From: Frisingicoccus sp009929615
GTDB taxonomy: Bacteria > Bacillota > Clostridia > Lachnospirales > Lachnospiraceae
Assembly: GCA_028692275.1 (NCBI GenBank)
Contig: JAQUXR010000004.1
Location: 62,001-126,000 of the forward strand
DNA: 64,000 bases
Reading direction: 5' to 3'
Both the position numbers and the translations under genes were made by a program. The notes below the pieces were generated by a model, which was given only the letters and a program-made list of their open reading frames with translations, searched no databases and was not told the DNA's origin. Positions 43,403-52,727 of the stretch are shown here, piece after piece (the first letter of the stretch is position 1; each line of letters begins with the position of its first letter).

Positions 43403-44107
43403 TCAATTACTTCTTTTATACATTACCCAAGCTTCACTATTATAACCCTTCATCAGGCTGAGTGCTGCCTCCGGTACATTAATCAGAGTTCCACCTTTAC
43501 ATGGCTCCATAACAATGACTGGTTTATTATATTTATTAGCAATCTCCAGGCATTTCCTCGACTGAACATTTGGCTGCTCCCAATCAATATAATTAATCTG
43601 CAGCTGAAGAAAATCAATACAATCACCATACTTCTTCAGGATTTCCTCCAAAAGTGCCGGTACATCATGAAAAGACATTCCCACGTTCTTTATATATCCC
43701 TCTGATTTTTTCTTCTGAACGAAAGAAAAGGCATGAAACTTCTCACATTTTGCGTAAACATTATGGCCCATATTATGAAGCAGATAAAAATCAAAATATT
43801 TTACACCACAATTATTCAACTGCTCATTGAAAATCTTTTCTAAGTCCTCTTCATCTTTAAAATCACGCAAAGGCATTTTCGTAGCCAATTCAAAGCTGTC
43901 TCTCGGATGTCTTTCCACCAGAGCCTTTTTTACCGCCTCTTCCGCATGATACCCATGATAAGTATAAGCCGTATCAAAATATGTGAATCCGCGTTCCAAA
44001 AAAGTATCAAAAAGTTTCTCTATCTTATCATAATCGAAAGATGTTTGATTTCCCGGCTCCATCACAGGCATTCTCATACATCCAAATCCAAATTTCTTTT
44101 CATTCAT
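43403..44107 (-). pseudogene. Aldo/keto reductase, C-terminally truncated
   Basis: 234 residues where family members of this ferredoxin-linked type have about 370. The N-terminal half is intact: MNEKKFGFGCMRMPVM, the catalytic Asp-Tyr of TYFDTAYTYHG, LATKMPLRDF, and FYLLHNMGH. The barrel breaks off after VMEPCKGGTLINVPEAALSLMKGYN; the rest of the barrel, the NADPH-binding C-terminal part and the CxxCxxC...C ferredoxin-like tail are missing. No remnant of the missing part was seen downstream. The GGGGAGG ribosome site is intact, so a short protein may still be made. Confidence 0.75.
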
Positions 44108-44200
44108 TATGATACCTCCCCTATTTCTTATATTATCTATATTTTAAATTCAATTTAGGGAGAATGCAATTCTACTTTCTGATAGTTTTAATAAGTTTAA

Positions 44201-44530
44201 CTAATCCATCTGTTCCGGCAGCACCATTGAAAAATGCACGACAACCTCATCTTCATCTTTTACCGGAAGCCATCCACGGACCTTTTGTTCCGAAGGTCTG
44301 TCCATTTTTCCCTCTTTCAGCTTCATTGCTTCCGCCATCATACAACCCTTATGACTTTCCGGGGCTCCCATTTTCGCACAAATCTGGCCTGCCTCCAGTC
44401 CCTGACTGACAGCTTTCTGATTCGCTGCCAGTACCCTGTGGGACTTATGAATCAACCGGGCTACCCCGGGAAATTCATCCCACATGCTGTGAAATTCAGC
44501 AATTATCTGCTCTTCTCTATCCTTATCCAT
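44201..44530 (-). CDS. Small PAS-like protein with a C-x-G-PESHKGC motif
   Basis: 109 residues from the ATG at 44530. FPGVARLIHKSHRVLAANQKAVSQGLEAGQICAKMG, followed by PESHKGCMMAEAM and RGWLPVKDEDEVVVHFSMVL, follows the strand/helix order of a PAS core with two conserved cysteines, which may bind a ligand or metal. It has no output domain, so it would act through a partner. Its ribosome site (GGAGG) is carried by the duplicated tail of the Cys-rich gene located directly upstream. Confidence 0.65.
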   Translation of the reverse strand: MDKDREEQIIAEFHSMWDEFPGVARLIHKSHRVLAANQKAVSQGLEAGQICAKMGAPESHKGCMMAEAMKLKEGKMDRPSEQKVRGWLPVKDEDEVVVHFSMVLPEQMD

Positions 44531-44531
44531 T

Positions 44532-44762
44532 TTAGATTCTTCCTCCATTTCTTTTTGGCTCAAATAAAAGGCTTGCTATATACCGTGCATCAATACAATA
44601 ATGGCAATAGGCCACAACCCTATCTTTCCCTCTGCATTATCTACAAAACGTTTAGGTACCAGCTTAATGTTTCGGACAAGTGCCGGACGATATAAGGAAT
44701 CTCCGCAGAAATCCATCTTATCATAGTTTTCTTCCAGTTCGATAATATTAATTTTCATCTTT
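44532..44762 (-). pseudogene. Partial, internally deleted duplicate of the Cys-rich gene at 45619-46362
   Basis: This stretch repeats the last part of the Cys-rich gene with few substitutions, including NIIELEENYDKMDFCGDSLYRP and its own stop codon and GGAGG leader. It has two deletions relative to the intact copy: about 24 nt (the missing bases include ACCACCAAGTTGCAAGCC on the plus strand of the full copy) and about 80 nt before the TTTCCCTCTGC segment. It lies between the dehydrogenase gene, whose last codons it overlaps, and the PAS-like gene, for which it supplies the ribosome site. Confidence 0.85.
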
Positions 44763-45617
44763 GTTATAAAATTTGATAAGTGTCTGTGTTCCCAAATCTC
44801 CCCATTTATCTTCAAGGGTTCTATAATTTGCCAGAACCTGATTCAATATCTTCAAATCCAGTCCCTGACTCTCTGCTTCCTGTGATGCCAGATTCATATC
44901 TTTAATAAAATGCTTCATGAAAAATCCCGGTGCATAATCTTCGTTCATAATCTTTACGCCGAAAGCATCCAGCTGTTTGCTTCCCGCTGCCCCGGAAGCT
45001 ACCGAATCCAATAAGGTCTGGATATCCAGTCCCTGGGCTTTAGCATAGCTAATGGCTTCACAAATTCCGGACATTGTACCGGCAATCATAATCTGATTGG
45101 CCATCTTGGTATGCTGCCCACAACCCGGTCCGCCTTCATAATTAATATTTGTTCCCATAGCCTCAAAAATTTCATGACAAGCCTCATAGTCCACTTTATC
45201 GCCACCAACTAAAATAGATAAGGTTCCTGCCTTTGCACCTGTATCACCACCGGTTACTGGTGCATCCAATGAATGTATACCTATTTTCTTAGCCGCTTCA
45301 TAAATCTCTTTTGCCAGCTTTGGACTCGAAGTTGTCATATCAATGACATAGGTTCCTGGCTTTGCATTTGCAAGAATACCACTTTCCCCTAGATAAACTT
45401 CTTCAACATCCTTTGGATATCCCACAATACTAATCATTGCCTCTACTGCAGCAGCACAGCTTCCGACAGATTCGTGGAAAATGGCACCTTCACTGATAAC
45501 ATCCTCCACTTTCGCTTTTGTGCGGGCATAAATATGAAGTTCATATCCTGCTTTCATCAAATTACGTGTCATGGATTTTCCCATGATTCCCAATCCTACA
45601 AATCCTATTTTCTTCAT
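44748..45617 (-). CDS. 3-hydroxyisobutyrate dehydrogenase-family NAD(P)-dependent oxidoreductase
   Basis: 289 residues from the ATG at 45617. IGFVGLGIMGKSMTRNLMKAGYELHIYARTKAK is the Rossmann start, DAPVTGGDTGAKAGTLSILVGGD the substrate-binding signature, GPGCGQHTKMANQIMIAG carries the catalytic lysine, and FFMKHFIKDMNLA ends the helical domain. The family reduces or oxidises beta-hydroxy acids (3-hydroxyisobutyrate, tartronate semialdehyde and others). It follows the Cys-rich gene with 1 nt between, so it is coupled. Exact substrate uncertain; the Fe-ADH upstream suggests a shared aldehyde or hydroxyacid pathway. Confidence 0.9.
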   Translation of the reverse strand: MKKIGFVGLGIMGKSMTRNLMKAGYELHIYARTKAKVEDVISEGAIFHESVGSCAAAVEAMISIVGYPKDVEEVYLGESGILANAKPGTYVIDMTTSSPKLAKEIYEAAKKIGIHSLDAPVTGGDTGAKAGTLSILVGGDKVDYEACHEIFEAMGTNINYEGGPGCGQHTKMANQIMIAGTMSGICEAISYAKAQGLDIQTLLDSVASGAAGSKQLDAFGVKIMNEDYAPGFFMKHFIKDMNLASQEAESQGLDLKILNQVLANYRTLEDKWGDLGTQTLIKFYNKDEN

Positions 45618-45618
45618 C

Positions 45619-46362
45619 TTAGATTCTTCCTCCATTTCTTTCCGGCTCAAATAAAAGGCTTGCTATATGCCGTGCATCCATACCACCAAGTTGCAAGCCA
45701 TCAATACAGTAATGGCAATAGGCCACAACCCTATCTGTTTGAAATTGTTTACAGTAATCTTTCATAATCTCTATCTGTTCCTCTTTCGTACAATCCCTGA
45801 ACTTTCCCTCTGCATTATCAACAAAACGTTTGGGTGCCAGCTTAATGTTTCGGACAGGTGCCGGACGATATAAGGAATCTCCACAGAAATCCGTCTTATC
45901 ATAGTTTTCTTCCAGTTCGATAATATTGATATTCATCTTTTTTAAAAGCTGTCTTACAGCCTCCTGCTCTTCCCTGCGTTCTTTGGAACGCCAGCAGTCC
46001 TGAACTGTCATAGACATATTCCCATAATTCGGATAATTAAATGTTTCGTCAGATAAAATCAATTCCCAGAGTGACTTAAGTTTCACTCCTGGTTTTGTTT
46101 CTTCAATAATCGCAGAGCAGTTATGACACAGCGAATAGACGGTATCTCCTTTGGTAAAATTCCCGGAATCCGGCATGCTCGCCCATGTATTCTGATAATC
46201 ATCCGGCATTTTATTTTCAAAAAATTCTATCTTATATTTTGGTACACAGCAACGCACAATTTCATAATTAAAATGCTCCTGGACATAATTTTGTATCACT
46301 TCGCTCAGCTTCGGATACTTCGACGTGAATATACAGCTCGCAATATAATAGTTTTTAGCCAT
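45619..46362 (-). CDS. Cysteine-rich protein resembling heterodisulfide reductase B (CCG-like)
   Basis: 247 residues from the ATG at 46362 (GGAGGGA site). Cysteines cluster in two half-repeats: IASC near 9, IVRCC (about 37-38), YSLCHNC (about 79-82), and DFCGDSLY, DYCKQF and AYCHYCIDGLQLGGMDARHIA near the end. This follows the C...CC..C..C layout of CCG domains that hold Fe-S clusters in HdrB, GlpC and related subunits, but no classical CCG triplet is complete, so the assignment is by pattern only. It could pass electrons to or from the alcohol or hydroxyacid dehydrogenases beside it. Confidence 0.6.
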   Translation of the reverse strand: MAKNYYIASCIFTSKYPKLSEVIQNYVQEHFNYEIVRCCVPKYKIEFFENKMPDDYQNTWASMPDSGNFTKGDTVYSLCHNCSAIIEETKPGVKLKSLWELILSDETFNYPNYGNMSMTVQDCWRSKERREEQEAVRQLLKKMNINIIELEENYDKTDFCGDSLYRPAPVRNIKLAPKRFVDNAEGKFRDCTKEEQIEIMKDYCKQFQTDRVVAYCHYCIDGLQLGGMDARHIASLLFEPERNGGRI

Positions 46363-46382
46363 CTCTCTCAATCCCTCCTTTT

Positions 46383-47537
46383 TCAATCCCATAGTTTCTT
46401 ATATAAATTAATAATATCTTCCTCACTAATGCTTCGTCTCGTATTCGATGGACTGCCACTTGCCATGGCATCCTGTGCCATCTTTTGAATCTGCTCAAAA
46501 AAAGCCGCCTTTTGAATGCCATATTCTGCCAGAGATGGCACCTCGCATCTTCTGCAAAGCCGTACAACTGCTGCTAAAAAGGCATTTGCTGCCTCTTCAT
46601 CACTCATATTTTCAGATGCCTCACCAATTTCCCGGCCTAGCAGGGCAAACCTCTCACAGGCACCTTCTAAGGCATAGCCCAGACATACTTTCAGCAACAT
46701 GGCATTAGATATTCCATGAGGTACATGAAATAAGGCCCCAATCGGGCGGCTCATCCCATGAACCAATGTCACAGAGGAATTATTAAAAGCAATTCCCGCC
46801 TCCAATGCCGCCATGGACATTTCCTCTCTGGCTTCCAGATTATAACCATCTTTATAGGCTACTGGCAAATTTTTAAAAATACGCCGAACTGCAGAAACAG
46901 CAAAGGTATCCGACAAAGGCTGAGCCTTTCTCGATGTGTAGGCCTCTATACTGTGTGTTAACGCATCCAGCCCCGTAGATGAAGTAATATTTTTCGATGT
47001 TGTCAATGATAACTTTGGTTCCAATACAGCTACTTTTGGCATCAGGGGCTTGCCCCTTAGGAGCATTTTAATGTCTGTCTCCACATCTGTAATTATGGTA
47101 AACTGGGTCACTTCAGAACCGGTTCCTGCTGTTGTCGGAATGGCAATCATCGGTGGCAGCTGTCTAAAAATTTCTTTTCCCATATAATCCGAAATTCTCC
47201 CCGGACTTCGTGCCATAATTCCTATAGCTTTCATGGCATCCATCGGACTTCCTCCACCCAGGCCAATAAGAAAATCGCATTTCTCTTTTTTATATACAAA
47301 AAGGCCATTTTCAACCATAATGGTTGTCGGTTCTCCTGTTATATGGTCATAGACTACATACTCTATGCCGGCCTTTGTGAGAATGGCTTCTAATTTTTCT
47401 ATACTGCCCGTTCTCACAGAACTTTTTCCTGTAACAATCAAGGCTTTTTCACCATAATCTGCTATAATTCCTGCCAGAGCAGACAAGGCATTTTTTCCTG
47501 TTATAATTTTTTCCGGAATCATAAATTCCTGGGACAT
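46383..47537 (-). CDS. Iron-containing alcohol dehydrogenase
   Basis: 384 residues of the Fe-ADH family (PF00465). The nucleotide-binding motif is GLGGGSPMDAMKAIG (about 93-107), followed by IPTTAGTGSEVTQF. The metal residues lie in the D...H..H pattern: STGLDALTHSIEAYTS and SVTLVHGMSRPIGALFHVPHG. It reduces aldehydes or oxidises alcohols and diols with NAD(P). First gene of the minus-strand run Fe-ADH, Cys-rich protein, HIBADH-like enzyme, PAS-like protein. A TGAGGT site precedes the ATG. It is divergent from a LysR regulator. Confidence 0.94.
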   Translation of the reverse strand: MSQEFMIPEKIITGKNALSALAGIIADYGEKALIVTGKSSVRTGSIEKLEAILTKAGIEYVVYDHITGEPTTIMVENGLFVYKKEKCDFLIGLGGGSPMDAMKAIGIMARSPGRISDYMGKEIFRQLPPMIAIPTTAGTGSEVTQFTIITDVETDIKMLLRGKPLMPKVAVLEPKLSLTTSKNITSSTGLDALTHSIEAYTSRKAQPLSDTFAVSAVRRIFKNLPVAYKDGYNLEAREEMSMAALEAGIAFNNSSVTLVHGMSRPIGALFHVPHGISNAMLLKVCLGYALEGACERFALLGREIGEASENMSDEEAANAFLAAVVRLCRRCEVPSLAEYGIQKAAFFEQIQKMAQDAMASGSPSNTRRSISEEDIINLYKKLWD

Positions 47538-47661
47538 ATATATTACCTCACATTCCTATCGTATTCAATTTTATTTCCATCTTTTGTAAAATGTAGTATA
47601 TTAAATAATATATATATTGTTATCTGTTTTTAATATATCATTTGAAAGGGGAATGAATATC

Positions 47662-48522
47662 TTGGATTTACAATCTCTGCGTTTTTTCCGTACTGTTGCC
47701 TCAGAAGGCAGTTTTTCAAAAGCGGCTCACAAACTGAACTATGCCCAATCTAACCTGTCCACAAAGATTCTTCAGTTAGAACGCGAACTGCAGGTAACTC
47801 TGCTCTATCGCCACAGTCATGGTGTATCTCTGACTCCAAAGGGCGAGCTGTTGCTCACCTATGCAGATGAACTGCTTCGCCTGGCAGATGAGACTTCACG
47901 GGTTATCGCCGATGATGGCACGGCCAAAGGAGCTTTAACCATCGGCTCCATGGAATCCACGGCCATATCCTTCCTTCCCCAGCTGCTTTCTTCCTATCAC
48001 CGTGACAATCCAAACGTATCCATTACTGTCAAAACCGGCACTACTGAAGCTGCCATCCGCGGTGTCCTTGAACACACTCTGGATGGTGCCTTTGTCGCAG
48101 GAAATCTGAATCATCCGGATTTAGAAACCCGGTTTGTAAAGAACGAACACTTAATGCTGGTTACAAGTTCTGTAGATAGCCTCCCCCTGACCCCCGAATA
48201 TCTATCCGGCGAATCATTGCTTGTCTTCCCCCAGGGCTGCTCCTACCGCCGCATATTAGAGCAGTGGCTGAAGGACCAGAATATTTTCTCTGAAAATGTC
48301 ATGGAATTTGATTCTCTGGGAGCGATTATTGCAAGCATCAGTGCAGGACTTGGTATCAGTCTTTTTCCCGAATCCGCTGTTCGGGCCTATGCTTCCGGCG
48401 GGATACTGACCTGCCATGAAATACCACCGGAATATGCTCTCGTTCCTATTGTCTTCGTCTATCGTAAACACGAATTCATCGAAAGTTCATTACAAAATTT
48501 CATAGATTCTATTCAGATATAA
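47662..48522 (+). CDS. LysR-family transcriptional regulator
   Basis: 286 residues from the TTG at 47662 (GAAAGGGG lies 10 nt upstream). An ATG nine nt earlier at 47653 is too close to that site. HTH is LDLQSLRFFRTVASEGSFSKAAHKLNYAQSNLSTKILQLEREL, and the substrate-binding domain starts GALTIGSMESTAISFLP, as in CysL/CynR-like members. It is divergent from the Fe-ADH gene, whose operon it probably controls. The intergenic DNA is very AT-rich, with no clear box. Confidence 0.9.
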   Translation: MDLQSLRFFRTVASEGSFSKAAHKLNYAQSNLSTKILQLERELQVTLLYRHSHGVSLTPKGELLLTYADELLRLADETSRVIADDGTAKGALTIGSMESTAISFLPQLLSSYHRDNPNVSITVKTGTTEAAIRGVLEHTLDGAFVAGNLNHPDLETRFVKNEHLMLVTSSVDSLPLTPEYLSGESLLVFPQGCSYRRILEQWLKDQNIFSENVMEFDSLGAIIASISAGLGISLFPESAVRAYASGGILTCHEIPPEYALVPIVFVYRKHEFIESSLQNFIDSIQI

Positions 48523-48525
48523 TCA

Positions 48526-48563
48526 AAAAGGTATGTAGAATTCTAAAATTCTACATACCTTTA
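48526..48563 (+). terminator. Terminator of the LysR gene
   Basis: AAAGGTATGTAGAATT (48527-48542) pairs with AATTCTACATACCTTT (48547-48562), perfect 16-bp stem, followed by ATATC on plus; the minus side also has a T-run (TTTTTGATT), so it may serve both strands. Confidence 0.85.
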
Positions 48564-48575
48564 TATCCTTTGGCA

Positions 48576-50111
48576 TTATCTGCCGTTATCCTGTCTTTGT
48601 TTTTTCAACGCATACATCCGCTCATCCGCCAATTTAAACAAGCTTCGTACATTCCCTGCCTCTGAATATTTACAAACGCCAATGGCGCTCTCCAAAGAAC
48701 TTCCCGGAGCAAAAGATGCACAATCAATCCCTTCAATGGCTTTTCGAATGTTTTCTGCAAGTTCCTCCGCTTCCATCTCTTCCATAGCATGCAGAACAAT
48801 AAATTCATCGCCGGCAAGTCTCGCCGCCTCATCGCCTTCCGGAAGACATTTTTCAATGGCCTCTGCTGTCGCCTGCAATGCTGCATCTCCGGCAGCATGT
48901 CAATAATAATCATTAATCCTCTTGAATCGATTTAAATCCATAAAGAGAACTGCAAAATCGCCACCGGGTTCAACACGTTTCATCTCCCACTGGTCAAGCA
49001 GCTCGCCGAGTTTCCTTCGATTTGGCAAACCGGTCAATTCATCATAATGAGCAAGATAATCCATCCGTCGCTGTGCATCCTTTAAGGAACTCGCATCATG
49101 TAATGAGAGAATAAACACTTCATGGCTCTGCTTTCTTGTCGTTGTCCGGGTAATCGATGCCATCAAAGGCATGAGATTTGAGAGAACCAAGTCCATAGAT
49201 GCCCGCGGATTCTTAGACTTGGCAAATTCATTCAAAAGGACTTCCCCATCCTGTATTAAATAATTGGTGAACTTCTCCCTTTTTAGATGTTCTGTCTCCA
49301 ACATCCGTTTTGCTTCTGTATTACCATATAAAATATTCCAATCGGAATCTGTAATTAACATGGCATCCATGCTGCTTTCAAAAACACTGCTCGGATCCAT
49401 AGCCAGTTCAATATGTGCCAAATCGTGATTCCGAAGCTCATTCCAATAACCCACCATGAAAATTATTGTTGCAATAAAACTTAATGGCGGTAAAAACGTA
49501 CTAAAATGCGGAATGACATAAATAACCAAAATGCCGATAGACACGGCCAGCACATCCAGAATAATAAAGCCTGTCGAAAGTATCTTGACATCTTTTCCTT
49601 CTTCTCGCCGCTGCCACAGATACAAACGTATCAATGCAACACCAAGATAGGCACCTAATTCTATAAAAATCAAATAAGGCCAGAAATCTGTAAAGGACTG
49701 CTGATAGGTCCACCCCAGACCACTGCCGCTCTGTACCAGTCTATCTGCAAAGGCTGTCGTATCTGAAACCATAAACAAAATGGTAATGATGATTCCCGGC
49801 ACCCAGTAGAGAATTTTTCGTGTCCAGCTTTTAAAATATTTATTATCCCCGCACATAACCAGAAAGAAGTAGGCTGTTACCGGAATAAATCCATTCCAGC
49901 CAATAGCCCCTAATCTAAGCCAGAACCAGGCCTTAGCTTCTGTGGCTGCACCATAAAAAAAGGCATCACAAAAAGCCCACCATCCCAGGCAGACAAACAC
50001 TGCCAAGGAGAGCTGAATAAGAGGGTCACCTTTAGCGGTAGGTGCCCTCTTTACAAATAGAACTGCATATAGAACCGCTGTAATCACAGCAAAAAAAGAA
50101 AGAATATTCAT
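48576..50111 (-). pseudogene. 7TM-PAS-GGDEF diguanylate cyclase interrupted by an in-frame TGA
   Basis: The frame of 511 codons from the ATG at 50111 to the stop at 48576 is broken only by a TGA at 48900-48902. The first ~220 residues have seven hydrophobic segments like 7TM histidine-kinase sensors. A PAS segment follows (about 240-345, AMLITDSDWNILYGNTEAKRML), then a GGDEF domain (DELTGLPNRR, FMDLNRFKRIND, AARLAGDEFIVL). The TGA stands where the invariant Gly of NDxxGHxxGD belongs (INDYY-stop-HAAGD), consistent with a single GGA to TGA change. The truncated product would lack the active site. AGDEF is an accepted active-site variant. Confidence 0.88.
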
Positions 50112-50214
50112 ATATTGTGCCTGCCTATTAGATTTTATTGTAATTCATATACAAATTATACAATAAATTTCATCTTATAACAATGTTTTTTCAGACTTTT
50201 ATATGTAAAATATA

Positions 50215-51309
50215 TCAACCTACAAGAGCTATATGGACATTCACATTGTCTTCTGTTGTTTTGAGTGATTCTGATATTCCATTATCTGTCACTTCCCCCA
50301 AATGAACGACCTGATAGGGACTGATGTCCATATCTTCATAGTTAATAACAAAGGCATTCCAGCCATCCCAATAATAAACATGTCCGGCCTTTATCTCCGA
50401 TGTTTTTTCCGCAGCCATCACTGGTGTAAAGGGTAATTCACCATAATACTCATGTCCTGCATAGCGAACCATCTCTATATCTAAAGGCATGTTGGCTTTT
50501 ATTTCTTCCACTGTAACATTATCATTTAAAACAACCGTGTATATGTTCTCTCCAAGAGTCATTTCCATTTCTGCTTCAATCCCGGCCACTTCTGGTAAAT
50601 CCATACCATCGATCCAGCTATCCACATCACTCTGGGCTGAAAATACAGCACCGCCGCGAACGGATAAACCGTCCAGTAAGGTCACGGTATCTCCAACTAA
50701 ACTCTGAATTGTACCCTCACTGCTGCCTAAACCGCTTCCTTCATGGGTTGCCAGTGGTGCAATGATTTTCCCGGAGAAATCATACTCTTCTAAAAAGGTA
50801 TAGACCGGCATTGGGAGCGTTCCCCACCAGTTTGGATATATAAGAAATACGGTATCATACTGACTCATATTTTCTACATGGCTGGATAAGGCAGGTCTTG
50901 CATCATTACTCTGTTCTTCACTAGCCTGATTGGTTGTTGCACGATAATCGGTTGGGTAAACTTCTTCTGTAATAATCTGAAAGACATCTCCGCCTGTTTT
51001 TTCTGCTACCATGTTGGCAAGAACTTCTGCATTTCCGATATAGGTCCCATCCTGTGCATTAATGCTGGCCGACGATACAGCTTCTACATTACCACTTAAG
51101 TCTGTGACACCTACTCTTGAAAAGTAAGCTACTAAAACATTTGAACCGGATACAGCCTCTGTTTCAACTTCTGTTTCTGTGCTTTCCTCTGTGGTACTTT
51201 CGGCCTTCGTCACCGGCTGGGTTTCTTCTGCTGAATTTCTTTCACCGCAGGCACTCAGGGACAATACCATACTTAACACAATACTCCATACAACTGTTCT
51301 CTTCTTCAT
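50215..51309 (-). CDS. Lipoprotein with flavodoxin and cyclophilin-like domains
   Basis: 364 residues from the ATG at 51309 (AGGAGG, 6 nt spacing). The signal peptide ends in LSAC, then a Thr/Glu-rich linker to about residue 52. The Flavodoxin_4-type domain VLVAYFSRVGV... YDTVFLIYPNWWGTLPMPVYTFLEEYDFSGKIIAPLATHEGSGLG runs to about 245. A second domain from about 250 (MEMTLGENIYTVVLNDNVTVEEIKANMPLDIEM... YYGELPFTP) is cyclophilin-like, as in the lipoprotein at 19692-20228. A surface FMN protein is unusual among flavodoxins; it may reduce extracellular substrates. Confidence 0.88.
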   Translation of the reverse strand: MKKRTVVWSIVLSMVLSLSACGERNSAEETQPVTKAESTTEESTETEVETEAVSGSNVLVAYFSRVGVTDLSGNVEAVSSASINAQDGTYIGNAEVLANMVAEKTGGDVFQIITEEVYPTDYRATTNQASEEQSNDARPALSSHVENMSQYDTVFLIYPNWWGTLPMPVYTFLEEYDFSGKIIAPLATHEGSGLGSSEGTIQSLVGDTVTLLDGLSVRGGAVFSAQSDVDSWIDGMDLPEVAGIEAEMEMTLGENIYTVVLNDNVTVEEIKANMPLDIEMVRYAGHEYYGELPFTPVMAAEKTSEIKAGHVYYWDGWNAFVINYEDMDISPYQVVHLGEVTDNGISESLKTTEDNVNVHIALVG

Positions 51310-51413
51310 CAATTACCTCCTATTAAAATTACACTTTGTTATGGAAATTGTAACCAAATTCATATAAAAGAACAATTTTGTTTTTGAAGCCTTTTAATAA
51401 GTATTACTAATCC

Positions 51414-51450
51414 ATAAAAAAAGTGACCCTGCCTCTGCAGAATCACTTTC
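51414..51450 (-). terminator. Terminator of trmB-lysA
   Basis: AAAGTGA (51420-51426) pairs with TCACTTT (51443-51449), with a possible inner CTGC...GCAG pairing. On the minus strand it ends in TTTTTTTAT. Confidence 0.75.
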
Positions 51451-51458
51451 TCTATATC

Positions 51459-52727
51459 TTATAAGTATTTATTCATAATATCCGAAAAATCAAAGGTTGC
51501 AAAATAATCAGCTGGTGTTTCTGCTCTTCGGATTAATTTTGTCCCACCATTTTCCTCCAGCAGAACCTCTGCAGAACGAAGCTTACCATTGTAATTATAA
51601 CCCATCGAGAAACCGTGAGCTCCGGTATCATGGATAATAATTAAATCACCAATATCAATCTTTGGAAGATTCCGGTCGATGGCAAATTTATCATTGTTCT
51701 CACACAGAGAACCCGTCACATCATACATATGGTCGCAAGGTGCATCTTCCTTACCAGCAACTGTGATGTGGTGGTAAGAACCGTACATAGCCGGACGCAT
51801 CAGGTTACATGCACAGGCATCCAGACCAATATATTCTTTGTAAATATGTTTTTCATGAACTGCTTTGGCAATCAAATGTCCATAAGGTGCCAGCATGAAA
51901 CGTCCCATCTCTGTGAAAATAGCTACATCCCCCATACCTGCAGGTACGAGAATCTCCTCAAATGCTTTGCGAACGCCCTCACCAATTGCCATAATATCAT
52001 TTGGCTCTTCATCCGGATGATAAGGGATTCCCACACCACCGGACAGATTAATGAATTCAACAGATGCTCCTGTTTCTTCATGAAGTTCAACGGCTGTTTT
52101 GAAAAGAATCCGTGCAAGGGCCGGATAATACTCATTCGTCTTTGTATTACTTGCTAAAAATGCATGAAGTCCAAAATGTTTAACGCCTTTAGCAACCATT
52201 TTCTTAAAACCTTCACTCAGCTGTTCTCTGGTAAAGCCGTACTTTGCTTCTCCTGGTGTATCCATGATACCGTTACTGAGTTCAAAATTTCCACCTGTGT
52301 TTAAACGGCAGCACATGGTTTCAGGAAGTTTTCCAAGGATATTTTCGACAAAATCAATATGGGTAATATCATCCAGATTGATGATGGCACCTAATTTACC
52401 AGCCAGTACAAAATCTTCAGGCGGTGTCGCATTGGAGGAAAACATGATTTCCTTTCCTGTAAATCCGCAGGCATCTGACATCATTAATTCTGTCAGAGAA
52501 GAACAGTCTGTACCACAGCCTTCTTCCTTTAAAATCTTTAAGATATATGGATTTGGTGTTGCCTTAACTGCAAAATATTCTTTAAATCCTTTATTCCATG
52601 AAAAAGCGGCATTTACTTTTCGAGCATTTTCACGAATTCCTTTTTCATCATAAATATGAAAAGGTGTTGGAAATTCTTTAACGATTTCATCCAGCTGTTC
52701 TTTGGTTACAAATGGGACTTTTTTCAT
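51459..52727 (-). CDS. lysA: Diaminopimelate decarboxylase-family enzyme
   Basis: Fold III PLP decarboxylase, 422 residues, catalysing the last step to lysine if it is a true LysA. PLP lysine K55 lies in YFAVKATPNP. HFGLHAFLASNT and NLSGGVGIPYHPDE form the phosphate-binding part, and DVTGSLCENNDKFA carries the conserved Cys/Asp of the active site. The motif after the decarboxylase Tyr is DTGAHGFSMGYNYNG. It is somewhat divergent from enteric LysA. It overlaps trmB by 4 nt (ATGA), so a dedicated regulator is translated with it; it is unlinked to dapA-dapB. Confidence 0.9.
   Translation of the reverse strand: MKKVPFVTKEQLDEIVKEFPTPFHIYDEKGIRENARKVNAAFSWNKGFKEYFAVKATPNPYILKILKEEGCGTDCSSLTELMMSDACGFTGKEIMFSSNATPPEDFVLAGKLGAIINLDDITHIDFVENILGKLPETMCCRLNTGGNFELSNGIMDTPGEAKYGFTREQLSEGFKKMVAKGVKHFGLHAFLASNTKTNEYYPALARILFKTAVELHEETGASVEFINLSGGVGIPYHPDEEPNDIMAIGEGVRKAFEEILVPAGMGDVAIFTEMGRFMLAPYGHLIAKAVHEKHIYKEYIGLDACACNLMRPAMYGSYHHITVAGKEDAPCDHMYDVTGSLCENNDKFAIDRNLPKIDIGDLIIIHDTGAHGFSMGYNYNGKLRSAEVLLEENGGTKLIRRAETPADYFATFDFSDIMNKYL

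Noticed and set aside
44576..44815. 79-codon frame resembling a small Cys protein
   Set aside because: It is the internally deleted duplicate of the gene at 45619-46362 joined to out-of-frame sequence from the dehydrogenase gene.
48900..48902. TGA in the diguanylate cyclase as a selenocysteine codon
   Set aside because: The position is an invariant glycine in the family, no Sec is known there, and no SECIS-like structure was seen. A nonsense mutation is simpler.
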